DNA from: Aurantiacibacter suaedae
GTDB lineage: Bacteria; Pseudomonadota; Alphaproteobacteria; Sphingomonadales; Sphingomonadaceae
DNA length: 64,000 nt
Assembly: GCF_005434915.1 (NCBI RefSeq)
Contig: NZ_SKCG01000003.1
Coordinates: 186,001 to 250,000, forward strand
Direction: 5' to 3'
Position 1 is the stretch's first letter. Each line of letters starts with the position of its first letter. Of the stretch, positions 46,045-52,817 are shown piece by piece. The position numbers and the translations under genes are program-made. The notes beneath the pieces are model-generated. The model saw only the letters and a program-made list of their open reading frames with translations, made no database searches and was not told where the DNA came from.

Positions 46045-46503
46045 ATGAGCGACAATGCAACCCCTCTGCACCTTGGCCAGACCAGCAGCCTGCCCGCCTC
46101 TCCCGAAGAGGCCGTGCTCGACTACGTGCCCAATCCGCGCCCGCAGGCGCTTTACATGGTGCGTTTCGCCGCGCCCGAATTCACCTCGCTGTGCCCGGTG
46201 ACCGGCCAGCCCGATTTCGCCCATCTGGTGATCGACTATGCGCCGGGTGAGACCATCGTGGAATCGAAGAGCCTTAAGCTGTTCCTCGGCAGTTTCCGCA
46301 ACCATTGCGGGTTCCACGAGGATGTGACCGTGGGCATCGGCGAGCGCCTGTTTGCTGAAATGTCGCCGCGATGGCTGCGCATCGGTGGATATTGGTATCC
46401 GCGCGGCGGCATTCCGATCGACGTCTTCTGGCAAAGCGGCACCCCGCCCGAGGGGCTGTTTCTGCCCGATCAGGGCGTGGCCTCCTATCGCGGTCGGGGT
46501 TAG
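46045..46503 (+). CDS. queF: NADPH-dependent 7-cyano-7-deazaguanine reductase QueF
   Basis: Reduces preQ0 to preQ1 for queuosine. Short, single-domain QueF of 152 aa with the nucleophilic Cys in [27 protein letters not shown] and HEDV. The ATG at 46045 has GGAGG 13 bases upstream, a little far. Divergent from sseA and convergent with the exporter gene. No other queuosine gene nearby. Confidence 0.95.
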   Translation: MSDNATPLHLGQTSSLPASPEEAVLDYVPNPRPQALYMVRFAAPEFTSLCPVTGQPDFAHLVIDYAPGETIVESKSLKLFLGSFRNHCGFHEDVTVGIGERLFAEMSPRWLRIGGYWYPRGGIPIDVFWQSGTPPEGLFLPDQGVASYRGRG

Positions 46504-46506
46504 CGT

Positions 46507-47283
46507 TCAGAATAGCGGCCAAGCTTTGTAGACGTTGTAGGCGCTGGTCACGATCAGCACGATAGACACCGCCAGTAGCAGGTAGCGCGGCTTGATCCGG
46601 CGCGCGAAGATCGCCCCGAACGGCGCGGCGACCACCCCGCCGATGATCAGGCCCACGGTTGCCACGGTGAAGGCTTCGAGCCCGATGGTGGCTATGAAGG
46701 CAACCGAGATCGCCGTCGTTATCAGGAACTCGGCTGAGTTCACCGTGCCGATGGTCTTGCGCGGATCGCTGCCTTGCACCAGCAGGTTGGAGGTGACCAC
46801 CGGCCCCCAGCCACCGCCACCGGCCGCATCGAGAAACCCGCCCGCTGTGGCCAGCGGGGCAGTATACTGCGGGTCTTGAACCTTGGGCGAGGGCTGGCGA
46901 ATCGCTTTGGCGAGCAGATAAACGCCAATGGCGGCAAGATAGATCATCACGAACGGCCGGGCGACCGAGGCATCGATGCTGGACAGCAGATAGGCCCCGC
47001 AGACCCCGCCCACGATTCCGAACGGCACAAGGCGGCGAAACAGGCCCCAGTCGATATTGCGTTGCCAGATATGGCTCGCACCCGATGCACCGGTGGTAAA
47101 CATCTCGACCAAGTGGACGCTGGCGGAGGCAGCGGCGGGTGGCATCCCCAGCACCGCGACCAGCAAGGTCTGCGAGATGACGCCAAAAGCCATCCCCAGT
47201 GCGCCGTCGATCATTTGCGCGGCAAAGCCCACCGCGATGAAAGGCAGCAGGTGGTAGATAGTGATACTTGCGAAGTCGAACAT
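46507..47283 (-). CDS. TauE/SafE family sulfite/anion exporter
   Basis: 258 aa membrane protein with about eight segments and two TauE half-repeats: AAQMIDGALGMAFGVISQ at the start and GFLDAAGGGGWGPVV in the middle, both with the family's G-x-x-D-A pattern. Members export sulfite, sulfoacetate or other organic anions. Shares the strand with an Rrf2 regulator 150 bases upstream and sits among sulfur genes, so sulfite or related anion export is plausible. Confidence 0.87.
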   Translation of the reverse strand: MFDFASITIYHLLPFIAVGFAAQMIDGALGMAFGVISQTLLVAVLGMPPAAASASVHLVEMFTTGASGASHIWQRNIDWGLFRRLVPFGIVGGVCGAYLLSSIDASVARPFVMIYLAAIGVYLLAKAIRQPSPKVQDPQYTAPLATAGGFLDAAGGGGWGPVVTSNLLVQGSDPRKTIGTVNSAEFLITTAISVAFIATIGLEAFTVATVGLIIGGVVAAPFGAIFARRIKPRYLLLAVSIVLIVTSAYNVYKAWPLF

Positions 47284-47339
47284 GGCAATGCTCTCCGGAA
47301 GGGCGTCCTGCCCGCGCAGGCTCGCTGTCACCACGCTTT

Positions 47340-47364
47340 ATTCTCTATCAAATAAGTTGAGAAT
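47340..47364. promoter_or_regulatory. Inverted repeat upstream of the TauE-family gene
   Basis: ATTCTC and GAGAAT separated by 13 AT-rich bases, 57 bases before the exporter start. Candidate operator, possibly for the adjacent Rrf2 protein. Confidence 0.4.
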
Positions 47365-47432
47365 ATGGCGGAGCGCAAACATTTTGCTTGGCGCTCGAAA
47401 GCCGAGGTTTTGTTGCTATCGGTCCGCGGAGA

Positions 47433-47873
47433 TTATTCGGATGTTTCGTGATCGGCCGGGACAAGCGCGATCGGGTCGGACAGCTTGACCGCATCGAGCA
47501 ATTCGGCGGTGCGGTCGCGCACCTCCAACATCAGCGCGCGTGTTCGGCAATCGCCCTCGGCCACGCAATTCTTGCATTTCTCATGCGCGAAGCGGCTGGC
47601 GCAGGGGACCAGTGCAAGCGATCCGCGCATGATACGAATCAGGTCGCCATAGCTTATGTCCACCGGCGCGATGGCCAACCAGTAGCCCCCGTCGCGCCCG
47701 CGCTGCGAATCGACCAGCCCGAAGCGGGTAAGCTCGGACAGGATAACGGTGAGAAACTTGGGCGGGATATTCTGCCGCTCGGCGATCTCGGCCAGCTGCA
47801 CGGGGCCCTGGCCGTAACGGTCGGCCAGATCCTGCATTGCACGGATCGCATAGCGGGTTTTCTGCGACAGCAT
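47433..47873 (-). CDS. Rrf2 family transcriptional regulator
   Basis: 146 aa. N-terminal winged helix: LSQKTRYAIRAMQDLADRYGQGPVQLAEIAE then IPPKFLTVILSELTRFGLVDSQRG. Four Cys (CASRFAHEKCKNCVAEGDC) lie in the region where IscR/NsrR bind Fe-S clusters, with IscR-like spacing approximate only. I use the ATG at 47873; an upstream extension of 39 codons looks non-coding and reaches the prophage junction. Probably senses Fe-S, NO or sulfur status and regulates neighbouring genes. Confidence 0.85.
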   Translation of the reverse strand: MLSQKTRYAIRAMQDLADRYGQGPVQLAEIAERQNIPPKFLTVILSELTRFGLVDSQRGRDGGYWLAIAPVDISYGDLIRIMRGSLALVPCASRFAHEKCKNCVAEGDCRTRALMLEVRDRTAELLDAVKLSDPIALVPADHETSE

Positions 47874-47989
47874 CGGGCAGTTATCTTGCCTCGTCGAATC
47901 GCAGTCAAGCGAGGGGTGTGGTGCCGGCTGCAGGCTTATGAGGTTGCGAGTAAACATCTGATACACCGTTATAAAAAAGTGAGAGGCCA

Positions 47990-48033
47990 ACTCAGTGCCC
48001 CTGCTAGTGCCCCCATCTGAGGCAAAAAAGGGC
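47990..48033. other. Candidate left end of prophage (att region)
   Basis: Between the Rrf2 start and the AlpA gene stop. Contains direct repeats AGTGCCCC at 47994-48001 and 48006-48013 (12-base period) resembling arm-type integrase sites. Exact junction and core sequence cannot be defined without the right end. Confidence 0.4.
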
Positions 48034-48216
48034 TCAACAGATCAGCTGACTATCCACCCATTTGGCGATTTCTGACGACTTCCAGAGCGATTTACGCACA
48101 CCGATCAGGCGCACTTGGCGAGGGAAGTTACCCGTTCTGATCCGCTTGTAGATCGCCGCTCGCTTGATTCCCACGCGGCGTTCGACTTCGGCGATGTCGA
48201 GAAGGTGTTCGCTCAT
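48034..48216 (-). CDS. AlpA-family DNA-binding protein (prophage)
   Basis: 60 aa with a MerR/excisionase-like helix-turn-helix: LLDIAEVERRVGIKRAAIYKRI, then the wing with FPRQVRLIG. AlpA-type proteins of P4-like elements activate or act as excisionases. It is the last gene of the prophage's minus-strand early operon, beside the probable attachment site, fitting an excisionase role. Overlaps the preceding gene by ATGA. Confidence 0.8.
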   Translation of the reverse strand: MSEHLLDIAEVERRVGIKRAAIYKRIRTGNFPRQVRLIGVRKSLWKSSEIAKWVDSQLIC

Positions 48217-48353
48217 GACGATGCTCCTACGATCATGCCGATAAGCAATGCGGTTGCGAGTGCCGCCATCAGGGTCAGTTGGCGGGCGTGCTCCCAGAAG
48301 CGCTGGCGGCGGCGACGCTGTTCGAGCGTGATGGGGGTACGGAGCGCGCGCAT
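48213..48353 (-). CDS. Small membrane protein (prophage)
   Basis: 46 aa, unrecognised; too short for ordinary gene callers. Basic N-terminus (RRRRQRFWEHARQ) and one hydrophobic helix (LMAALATALLIGMIVG). Supported by overlapping both the upstream stop (TAATG) and the downstream start (ATGA), as in the rest of the operon. Confidence 0.5.
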   Translation of the reverse strand: MRALRTPITLEQRRRRQRFWEHARQLTLMAALATALLIGMIVGASS

Positions 48354-48589
48354 TAGCCGAGCCCCAGCGCGGCTTTGTAAGTGTCGAGCACCATCTCCAT
48401 CTCGGAGCGGTCGTTCGGGTCCATCTTCCGCAGGCGCACGACCTGACGGATGATCTTGGGATCGTAGCCCACCGCTTTGGCTTCGCCGTAGATGTCGCGG
48501 ATATCGTCGCCGATGCCCTTCTTCTCTTCTTCGAGGCGTTCGATGCGCTCGATCAGCAGGCGCAGGCGGTCGTCGGTGGCTTCAGCCAT
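48353..48589 (-). CDS. GapR-like DUF2312 protein (prophage)
   Basis: 78 aa. The sequence [39 protein letters not shown] is the DUF2312 pattern; Caulobacter GapR of this family binds overtwisted AT-rich DNA ahead of replication forks. A phage-encoded copy may act in replication or host takeover, which is inference. The start at 48589 lies 11 bases after the stop of the 25-aa frame. Confidence 0.88.
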   Translation of the reverse strand: MAEATDDRLRLLIERIERLEEEKKGIGDDIRDIYGEAKAVGYDPKIIRQVVRLRKMDPNDRSEMEMVLDTYKAALGLG

Positions 48590-48600
48590 TGAATGGTCTC

Positions 48601-48678
48601 CTAGTAATGCTTGGCCAGCGCGATCGCGGTGGCGATGAAGGTTGGGGTGACGGGGAGGTAAGGCGGGTGAATTGCCAT
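48601..48678 (-). CDS. Possible 25-aa peptide (prophage)
   Basis: Short frame between two well-supported genes; the ATG overlaps the preceding stop (ATGA) as in its neighbours. Hydrophobic C-terminal half. Only the gene packing supports it. Confidence 0.3.
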   Translation of the reverse strand: MAIHPPYLPVTPTFIATAIALAKHY

Positions 48679-48860
48679 CAGCTGGCGTTCCGCGCGGCAT
48701 AGTGGGTGATCCTGGCCGGGATCCGCAGACCACCCGAATAGGTGAATCCGACGTCGGGTTGGTAGCGGCCCGCGTGCTGATGCCCTTCGGTGTCGCGCAG
48801 CAGATGATGCTTGCCGTTGCGAGCGCCTGCATCGATCGGGACGAAGCGGAGCGGGTTCAT
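48678..48860 (-). CDS. Small hypothetical prophage protein
   Basis: 60 aa starting [12 protein letters not shown]. Basic and His-rich, no membrane segment, no family recognised. Overlaps the upstream gene by four bases. Frame and coupling make it a probable gene. Confidence 0.5.
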   Translation of the reverse strand: MNPLRFVPIDAGARNGKHHLLRDTEGHQHAGRYQPDVGFTYSGGLRIPARITHYAARNAS

Positions 48861-49039
48861 CGCTGCAGCCTCCACAGCGCAGCCTGCGGCATCTTGGCCG
48901 GGCGGTTGTCGATGAGGAGCAGCTCGGCGCGGATCGCGCGCCACTTGGCGAGAGCTTCGAGACCCGAGCGCCACACGACGAGGATCGCGAACCCGGAGAT
49001 TACGCCGAACCCAAAGGCGAGGACGATTGCGACAAGCAT
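48857..49039 (-). CDS. Small membrane protein (prophage)
   Basis: 60 aa with one strong N-terminal membrane helix (VAIVLAFGFGVISGFAILVVW) and a basic tail. ATG at 49039 overlaps the upstream stop (TGATG); a GTG one codon earlier is also available. Function unknown. Confidence 0.55.
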   Translation of the reverse strand: MLVAIVLAFGFGVISGFAILVVWRSGLEALAKWRAIRAELLLIDNRPAKMPQAALWRLQR

Positions 49040-49572
49040 CACGCAGCCTCCAGCTCATCGAGCGAAGGATCGCAGGTCGCCGCGGCGAGGCTTGCGAAGG
49101 TCGCGAAATCGAATGGGAAGACCGCGCGCTCCTTAAGCTGGCGTGTCAGCCGACCATAGTCGCCGGGCTGATTGCTCTCGAGCGCGGCAAGATCCTCGGC
49201 GGCGTGGACGCGGTCGGCGTGGATGGCCGCAATCTGCGCGGCGCATTCGGCAATGCTCTTCCCGGCAGCAACGCGGCATTTGCGCAGGTATTCGCCGGGC
49301 GTCTGTTCGGGCGCGATGGAATAGCCCAGCGCGATGCCGTAGCGATTGCGCCAGTTCGGGCGAGCGGTGAGCAGCGAGATGTTGCCGCCACGATCGCGTG
49401 CAATCCAACCTCGTTCTTCAAGGTCGACAATCACCTCATGTGCGTTCGACTTCGACTTGAGGCCGAGGCTAGCCGCCAATTCGGCGCGTGATGGCATTCG
49501 CCCGCGCGCGGTGTGAAAATCGTGCAGGAACAGCAGAGCGTCGCGCTGCCTTTCGGTGACTGAGTAGGGCAT
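49039..49572 (-). CDS. LexA-type DNA-binding protein without protease domain (prophage)
   Basis: 177 aa. Residues 1-70 are a LexA-like winged helix (VTERQRDALLFLHDFH, MPSRAELAASLGL, VIVDLEERGWI). Instead of the S24 autoprotease, the C-terminal half carries a second region (YLRKCRVAAGKSIAECAAQIA ...) that looks like a degenerate XRE helix-turn-helix. The ATG at 49572 is chosen because the LexA fold starts there. A transcription factor of the early operon; target unknown. Confidence 0.7.
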   Translation of the reverse strand: MPYSVTERQRDALLFLHDFHTARGRMPSRAELAASLGLKSKSNAHEVIVDLEERGWIARDRGGNISLLTARPNWRNRYGIALGYSIAPEQTPGEYLRKCRVAAGKSIAECAAQIAAIHADRVHAAEDLAALESNQPGDYGRLTRQLKERAVFPFDFATFASLAAATCDPSLDELEAA

Positions 49573-49652
49573 CGGAAACCTCACGTGCCTTTCGGGCAAA
49601 GCTCGGGCGCATCCGGAAGAGAGCCGGAGCGCGGGGTTGTCAGGGAGCGGAT

Positions 49653-49687
49653 GAGGGCGGGCGGTGGGTCGCGTTACGCCCGCCCTC
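49653..49687. terminator. Perfect hairpin between ogr-like and LexA-like genes
   Basis: GAGGGCGGGCG (49653-49663) pairs over 11 bases with CGCCCGCCCTC (49677-49687); 13-base loop. No T-run, so it may attenuate or stabilise rather than fully terminate. Confidence 0.5.
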
Positions 49688-49725
49688 GGGGGGTGCCGCG
49701 GCATGGAGGACACCGCGGCGGGAAA

Positions 49726-50043
49726 TCAGGGCGGCATCTGCCCAAAGTCGAAACCGGGCGGCTTGGCCTGATCGACCTGCATGGGCCGAAATTCATCGCC
49801 CACGCCGCTGGGCGAAATCACCCTCTCGAAGGAGAGGCTGGCCTGCCACGTCATGCCGCACTCGATGTTCGAGCAGACGTAATAGAGGCGGCGATAGGTC
49901 GGCGAGATTTCCTCGGACGAGCGGCACAGGCCCCTCTGCCCACACACCGGGCATTTGACAGCCGGAGTCTTCGAGTAGGAGCGCACCGGGCGCCGATCCT
50001 CGCGCCTCTCGTCTTTGGCGGGAATGGATGCAGCCATGTTCAT
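49726..50043 (-). CDS. ogr: Ogr/Delta-type zinc-finger activator of late genes
   Basis: 105 aa. CPVCGQRGLCRSSE ... YYVCSNIECGMTW has two CxxC-like Cys pairs with the Ogr/Delta spacing (C-x2-C then C-x4-C). P2 Ogr switches on the late (tail, capsid) promoters through the RNA polymerase alpha subunit. Its presence matches the P2-type tail genes at the right end. Unlike P2, it is embedded in the early operon rather than beside gene D. ATGA overlap upstream. Confidence 0.78.
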   Translation of the reverse strand: MNMAASIPAKDERREDRRPVRSYSKTPAVKCPVCGQRGLCRSSEEISPTYRRLYYVCSNIECGMTWQASLSFERVISPSGVGDEFRPMQVDQAKPPGFDFGQMPP

Positions 50044-50507
50044 TGCAGCACCGCCTCGCTGACGCGGTCGAGCCCATCGAGCGCGGCAATGCCGTTCTTA
50101 AGCGCATCGAGCGCCTCTTCCAGCTCGCGCCGCGCCGTGCGGCGAGCACTGGCCGAAGTGGAGTTCGCCGCCGCATCGATCATTGCGGCAACGGCCTCGC
50201 CGGTCTCCTTGGCGGCGGCACTGGCAAGGCTGGCCATGGCGCTGGCGGTGACTTCGCGCGTGGCGATATCGAGCCGCAGGGTGAACAGCCGCTGGAACGG
50301 GGCGTGATCGCCGCCATGTTCGAGGAAGGCGCGATCAAGCCGTTCGGCATCGATCATGCGCACTTCGGTTTCGCAATCGTGATCCGACCAGTTCCGCACC
50401 GCCCGGGTGCTGACCCCGCAGATCGCAGCGCAGCGATCCCAGCCCAGCAGGGCTGCAACGCGGGTGAGCGTGTGCTGATAGGTGAGGGGCTCGCGCAGTT
50501 TGGTCAT
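50040..50507 (-). CDS. Phage regulatory protein with N-terminal HTH (CII-like)
   Basis: 155 aa. AALLGWDRCAAICGVSTRAVRNWSD looks like a helix-turn-helix of the type found in phage CII/regulatory proteins; the rest is Ala-rich and helical (coiled). Follows the Cro-like gene with ATGA overlap, the place of an early regulator. Exact family not certain. Confidence 0.6.
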   Translation of the reverse strand: MTKLREPLTYQHTLTRVAALLGWDRCAAICGVSTRAVRNWSDHDCETEVRMIDAERLDRAFLEHGGDHAPFQRLFTLRLDIATREVTASAMASLASAAAKETGEAVAAMIDAAANSTSASARRTARRELEEALDALKNGIAALDGLDRVSEAVLQ

Positions 50508-50803
50508 GCGGCGGGCGCCTGCATTTCGTCGAGGCGATTGAAAGAGACGCGACTGGCAGCCCGGTCTACGCCGAGGAAGCGCGGCGAGACCGGAGGGTAG
50601 ATATCGGGGCGAAGATCATGACGAGAGACGCCCGTGGCGGCTTCTACCTTCAGGACATGTTCCGCGGGCAGTCTTTTGGCGGACTGAAGCCATTTCCAGA
50701 CGGCGGGCTGACCGACGCCGCAGATGTTCGCGAACGCGGTTTGGCTTCCTGCAATCTCAGTTGCTTTCCGAAGGGCTTCATAGGGCGTGTTTCCGGTCTT
50801 CAT
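50504..50803 (-). CDS. Cro/YdaS-like DNA-binding protein
   Basis: 99 aa. Residues 8-60 (ALRKATEIAGSQTAFANICGVGQPAVWKWLQSAKRLPAEHV) match the YdaS/Cro fold of phage switch proteins. Divergent from the S24 repressor, with 86 bases holding two operators. First gene of the early operon; predicted to antagonise the repressor. Confidence 0.8.
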   Translation of the reverse strand: MKTGNTPYEALRKATEIAGSQTAFANICGVGQPAVWKWLQSAKRLPAEHVLKVEAATGVSRHDLRPDIYPPVSPRFLGVDRAASRVSFNRLDEMQAPAA

Positions 50804-50811
50804 TCGGCCAG

Positions 50812-50829
50812 TTATTCTAAAAGGAATAA
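50812..50829. promoter_or_regulatory. Operator 1 of the lysogeny switch
   Basis: Inverted repeat TTATTC-N6-GAATAA, nine bases from the Cro-like start. Shares the GGAATAAT half with operator 2. Confidence 0.6.
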
Positions 50830-50861
50830 TCTAGTCAATAGCAAATCGAAGGTATCGTGTA

Positions 50862-50875
50862 ATTCCAGTTGGAAT
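50862..50875. promoter_or_regulatory. Operator 2 of the lysogeny switch
   Basis: Perfect palindrome ATTCC-N4-GGAAT, 14 bases before the repressor ATG, in an AT-rich gap. GGAATAAT just downstream could be the repressor -10. Confidence 0.6.
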
Positions 50876-50889
50876 AATCCTTCTCTCCT

Positions 50890-51549
50890 ATGCGCGTAGG
50901 AGAAAGAATCGCTGAGCGGAGAGCTGCCTTGGGCTTGTCCCAATCCCAGCTGGCCAAGCTGGTGGGGCTGTCGCAGGCCACCATCGGTAAGCTCGAAAGT
51001 GGCATAAGCTCTGGATCATCGCACTTATACAAAATTGCGAGAGCACTTGAGACAACCAGCGAATATCTGACTGGGGAGATCGACGACCCCACAGAAGGGT
51101 ATGTTCCCGCCCCTTCCAGCCAAGCGGTGGCTGAGAGCCTAGGCCTGATCCCAGTGCGAGAGCTGGACCTGAGCTTCGGCATGGGATCGACCTATCTCGA
51201 CGTGCCGGTGACAGAGGAAGTGCGCCACTTCTCGCGAGACTGGTTGCGGCAATACACTCGCTCCGATCCGAATGACCTGGTCTTCGCTCGCGGGGCAGGG
51301 GACTCGATGATGCCCACGCTGCTCGACAGCGACCTGGTGCTGATCGACTGTGCCCAGAAGACCCTCAACATGAGCGACAAAATCTGGGCCATCGCATACG
51401 CCGAGTTCGGGATGATCAAACGGCTGCGGCCAGTGCCCGGCGGAGGCGTAGAGATCCTCTCCGACAATCCAAGCGTACCGACAGCAACCGCCTACGACGG
51501 CGAAATGCAGGTTCTTGGGCGCGTGGTTGCGGTCGTTAGGAAGATTTGA
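50890..51549 (+). CDS. CI/LexA-type prophage repressor (XRE HTH + S24 peptidase)
   Basis: 219 aa. N-terminal helix-turn-helix LSQSQLAKLVGLSQATIGKLESG (about residues 17-39), and a C-terminal S24 autoprotease with the Ser in GAGDSMMPTL and Lys expected in the DKIWAIAY ... MIKRLR region. RecA-stimulated self-cleavage on SOS induction is the known mechanism. No ribosome site precedes the ATG, so the message may be leaderless, as for lambda cI from pRM. Separates the early operon from the cargo island. Confidence 0.93.
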   Translation: MRVGERIAERRAALGLSQSQLAKLVGLSQATIGKLESGISSGSSHLYKIARALETTSEYLTGEIDDPTEGYVPAPSSQAVAESLGLIPVRELDLSFGMGSTYLDVPVTEEVRHFSRDWLRQYTRSDPNDLVFARGAGDSMMPTLLDSDLVLIDCAQKTLNMSDKIWAIAYAEFGMIKRLRPVPGGGVEILSDNPSVPTATAYDGEMQVLGRVVAVVRKI

Positions 51550-51803
51550 GGGGTGTTTGGAACAGTCCCGCGCTGGCGGCCGTTGACGCTACCATCGGGC
51601 AGAAGCACGTGATCCCGGCAAACCGACTAGGTTGTGTTCCCTTTGCTATTCCAAGCGCAGATGAGAAGTCTGGCGAGTAGACCGACGAGCCTAATCGCCG
51701 CTTGGTTTATTCTGCTCTCTCCAGTGTCCGCGTTAGCGATGGTCTGCTTACGAAGCGACACAGAAAACTCTTAAATCTCTCTTCTGCCCAATATTGCCTC
51801 GCT

Positions 51804-52817
51804 CTAATCGAGCGAGACGAAATTCGGATAAAATCGTAGAAGGTTGCCGTATTTTTCGAGGTAAGCTGCGGTTTGCTCTCTGGTGCGATCTTCGAAGAGA
51901 TCGAATTTCAAATCCTGAATGACCTTTCTCGCCGGTACGGTCGGTAGTAGGCGATCAAGAAGTTCTCGCTCACGACCGGTCAAGGTTGCGATGCGCAGGT
52001 CGTGCAATTCGTCCCAATTTTGTGAGACAAGGGGCCAATTTTCCAGTCCGGCGGCTTTGCGAACATCTTCGCCCGATTCAGCGTCCGACGCGACGGCGAC
52101 AGTTGCAGCAAGCATCTTATGACCATCGGCATAGGTCACGATCGACAAAGGGATGATTTTGGAGCTGGATCGAGCGGATCTTCCCGATACAATGCGGAGC
52201 ATTCTCGCCAATAGCTTTGGATAACCTTCATCAGAAAGATCAGCCGGCGCAGCGCTTTCGGGGAGGAAGTTTCCGAGGTTGTGGCGCAACCAATTGAAGC
52301 GTGCTTCTTGTTTCTGGACGCGTGACATGCCCTCTTTTTCACCCTTAATCGCTTTGTAATTGGCGTTTAAAGTGATGCGGATGATGTCGTAGTGATCTGA
52401 GCTATTTATTAGTGTTGAGAATTCATCAAGCTGGGAGCGTAGCTCTGCCGGCTTCGTGTAGTCTAACCAGACGATGTGGTTGGCGCACCCCTTAATCCCA
52501 GCTTTTGCATACGCAGCCTGTGGGTTATCGACAAACTCAGACATGGACATCGCAAGGCAGCGACATTGTTTCGTTGGACGATTGAATAGTTGCCGAGGCA
52601 CGGTGCCGTGATTTTCCTCCAAACTCAGTAGCTGGCGAAGTCCGAGTACTCGGTGGACCTTATGGTGGTCTACCATAGGATAACCACCCATGGACACGTA
52701 GACGTGATCATCAAACGCGCACCAGCGCTCCATCCGCCTCAAGAGATCAACAAAAAGGCTCCGGTCAGCAGTTTTTGCTGTGCGAAGGTGGTACGGGATA
52801 GAAGCGCCTTGGCTCAT
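51804..52817 (-). CDS. Putative defence protein with Rossmann/methyltransferase-like core
   Basis: 337 aa, no confident family. VYVSMGG (39-45), LLSLEEN (63-69), IVWLDYTKP (115-123) and IIRITLNAN (145-153) are spaced like strands 1, 2, 4 and 5 of a class I SAM methyltransferase, but no canonical GxGxG is seen; it may be a degenerate or non-catalytic fold. It resembles, from memory, proteins next to GHKL ATPases in defence islands. The ATG overlaps the ATPase stop (ATGA). Codon use is AT-richer than in the host genes. A 7-bp inverted repeat surrounds its stop. Confidence 0.6.
   Translation of the reverse strand: MSQGASIPYHLRTAKTADRSLFVDLLRRMERWCAFDDHVYVSMGGYPMVDHHKVHRVLGLRQLLSLEENHGTVPRQLFNRPTKQCRCLAMSMSEFVDNPQAAYAKAGIKGCANHIVWLDYTKPAELRSQLDEFSTLINSSDHYDIIRITLNANYKAIKGEKEGMSRVQKQEARFNWLRHNLGNFLPESAAPADLSDEGYPKLLARMLRIVSGRSARSSSKIIPLSIVTYADGHKMLAATVAVASDAESGEDVRKAAGLENWPLVSQNWDELHDLRIATLTGRERELLDRLLPTVPARKVIQDLKFDLFEDRTREQTAAYLEKYGNLLRFYPNFVSLD

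Noticed and set aside
47433-47990. Longer Rrf2 protein starting at 47,990
   Set aside because: The extra 39 residues lack family resemblance and reach the prophage edge; the family N-terminus begins at 47,873.
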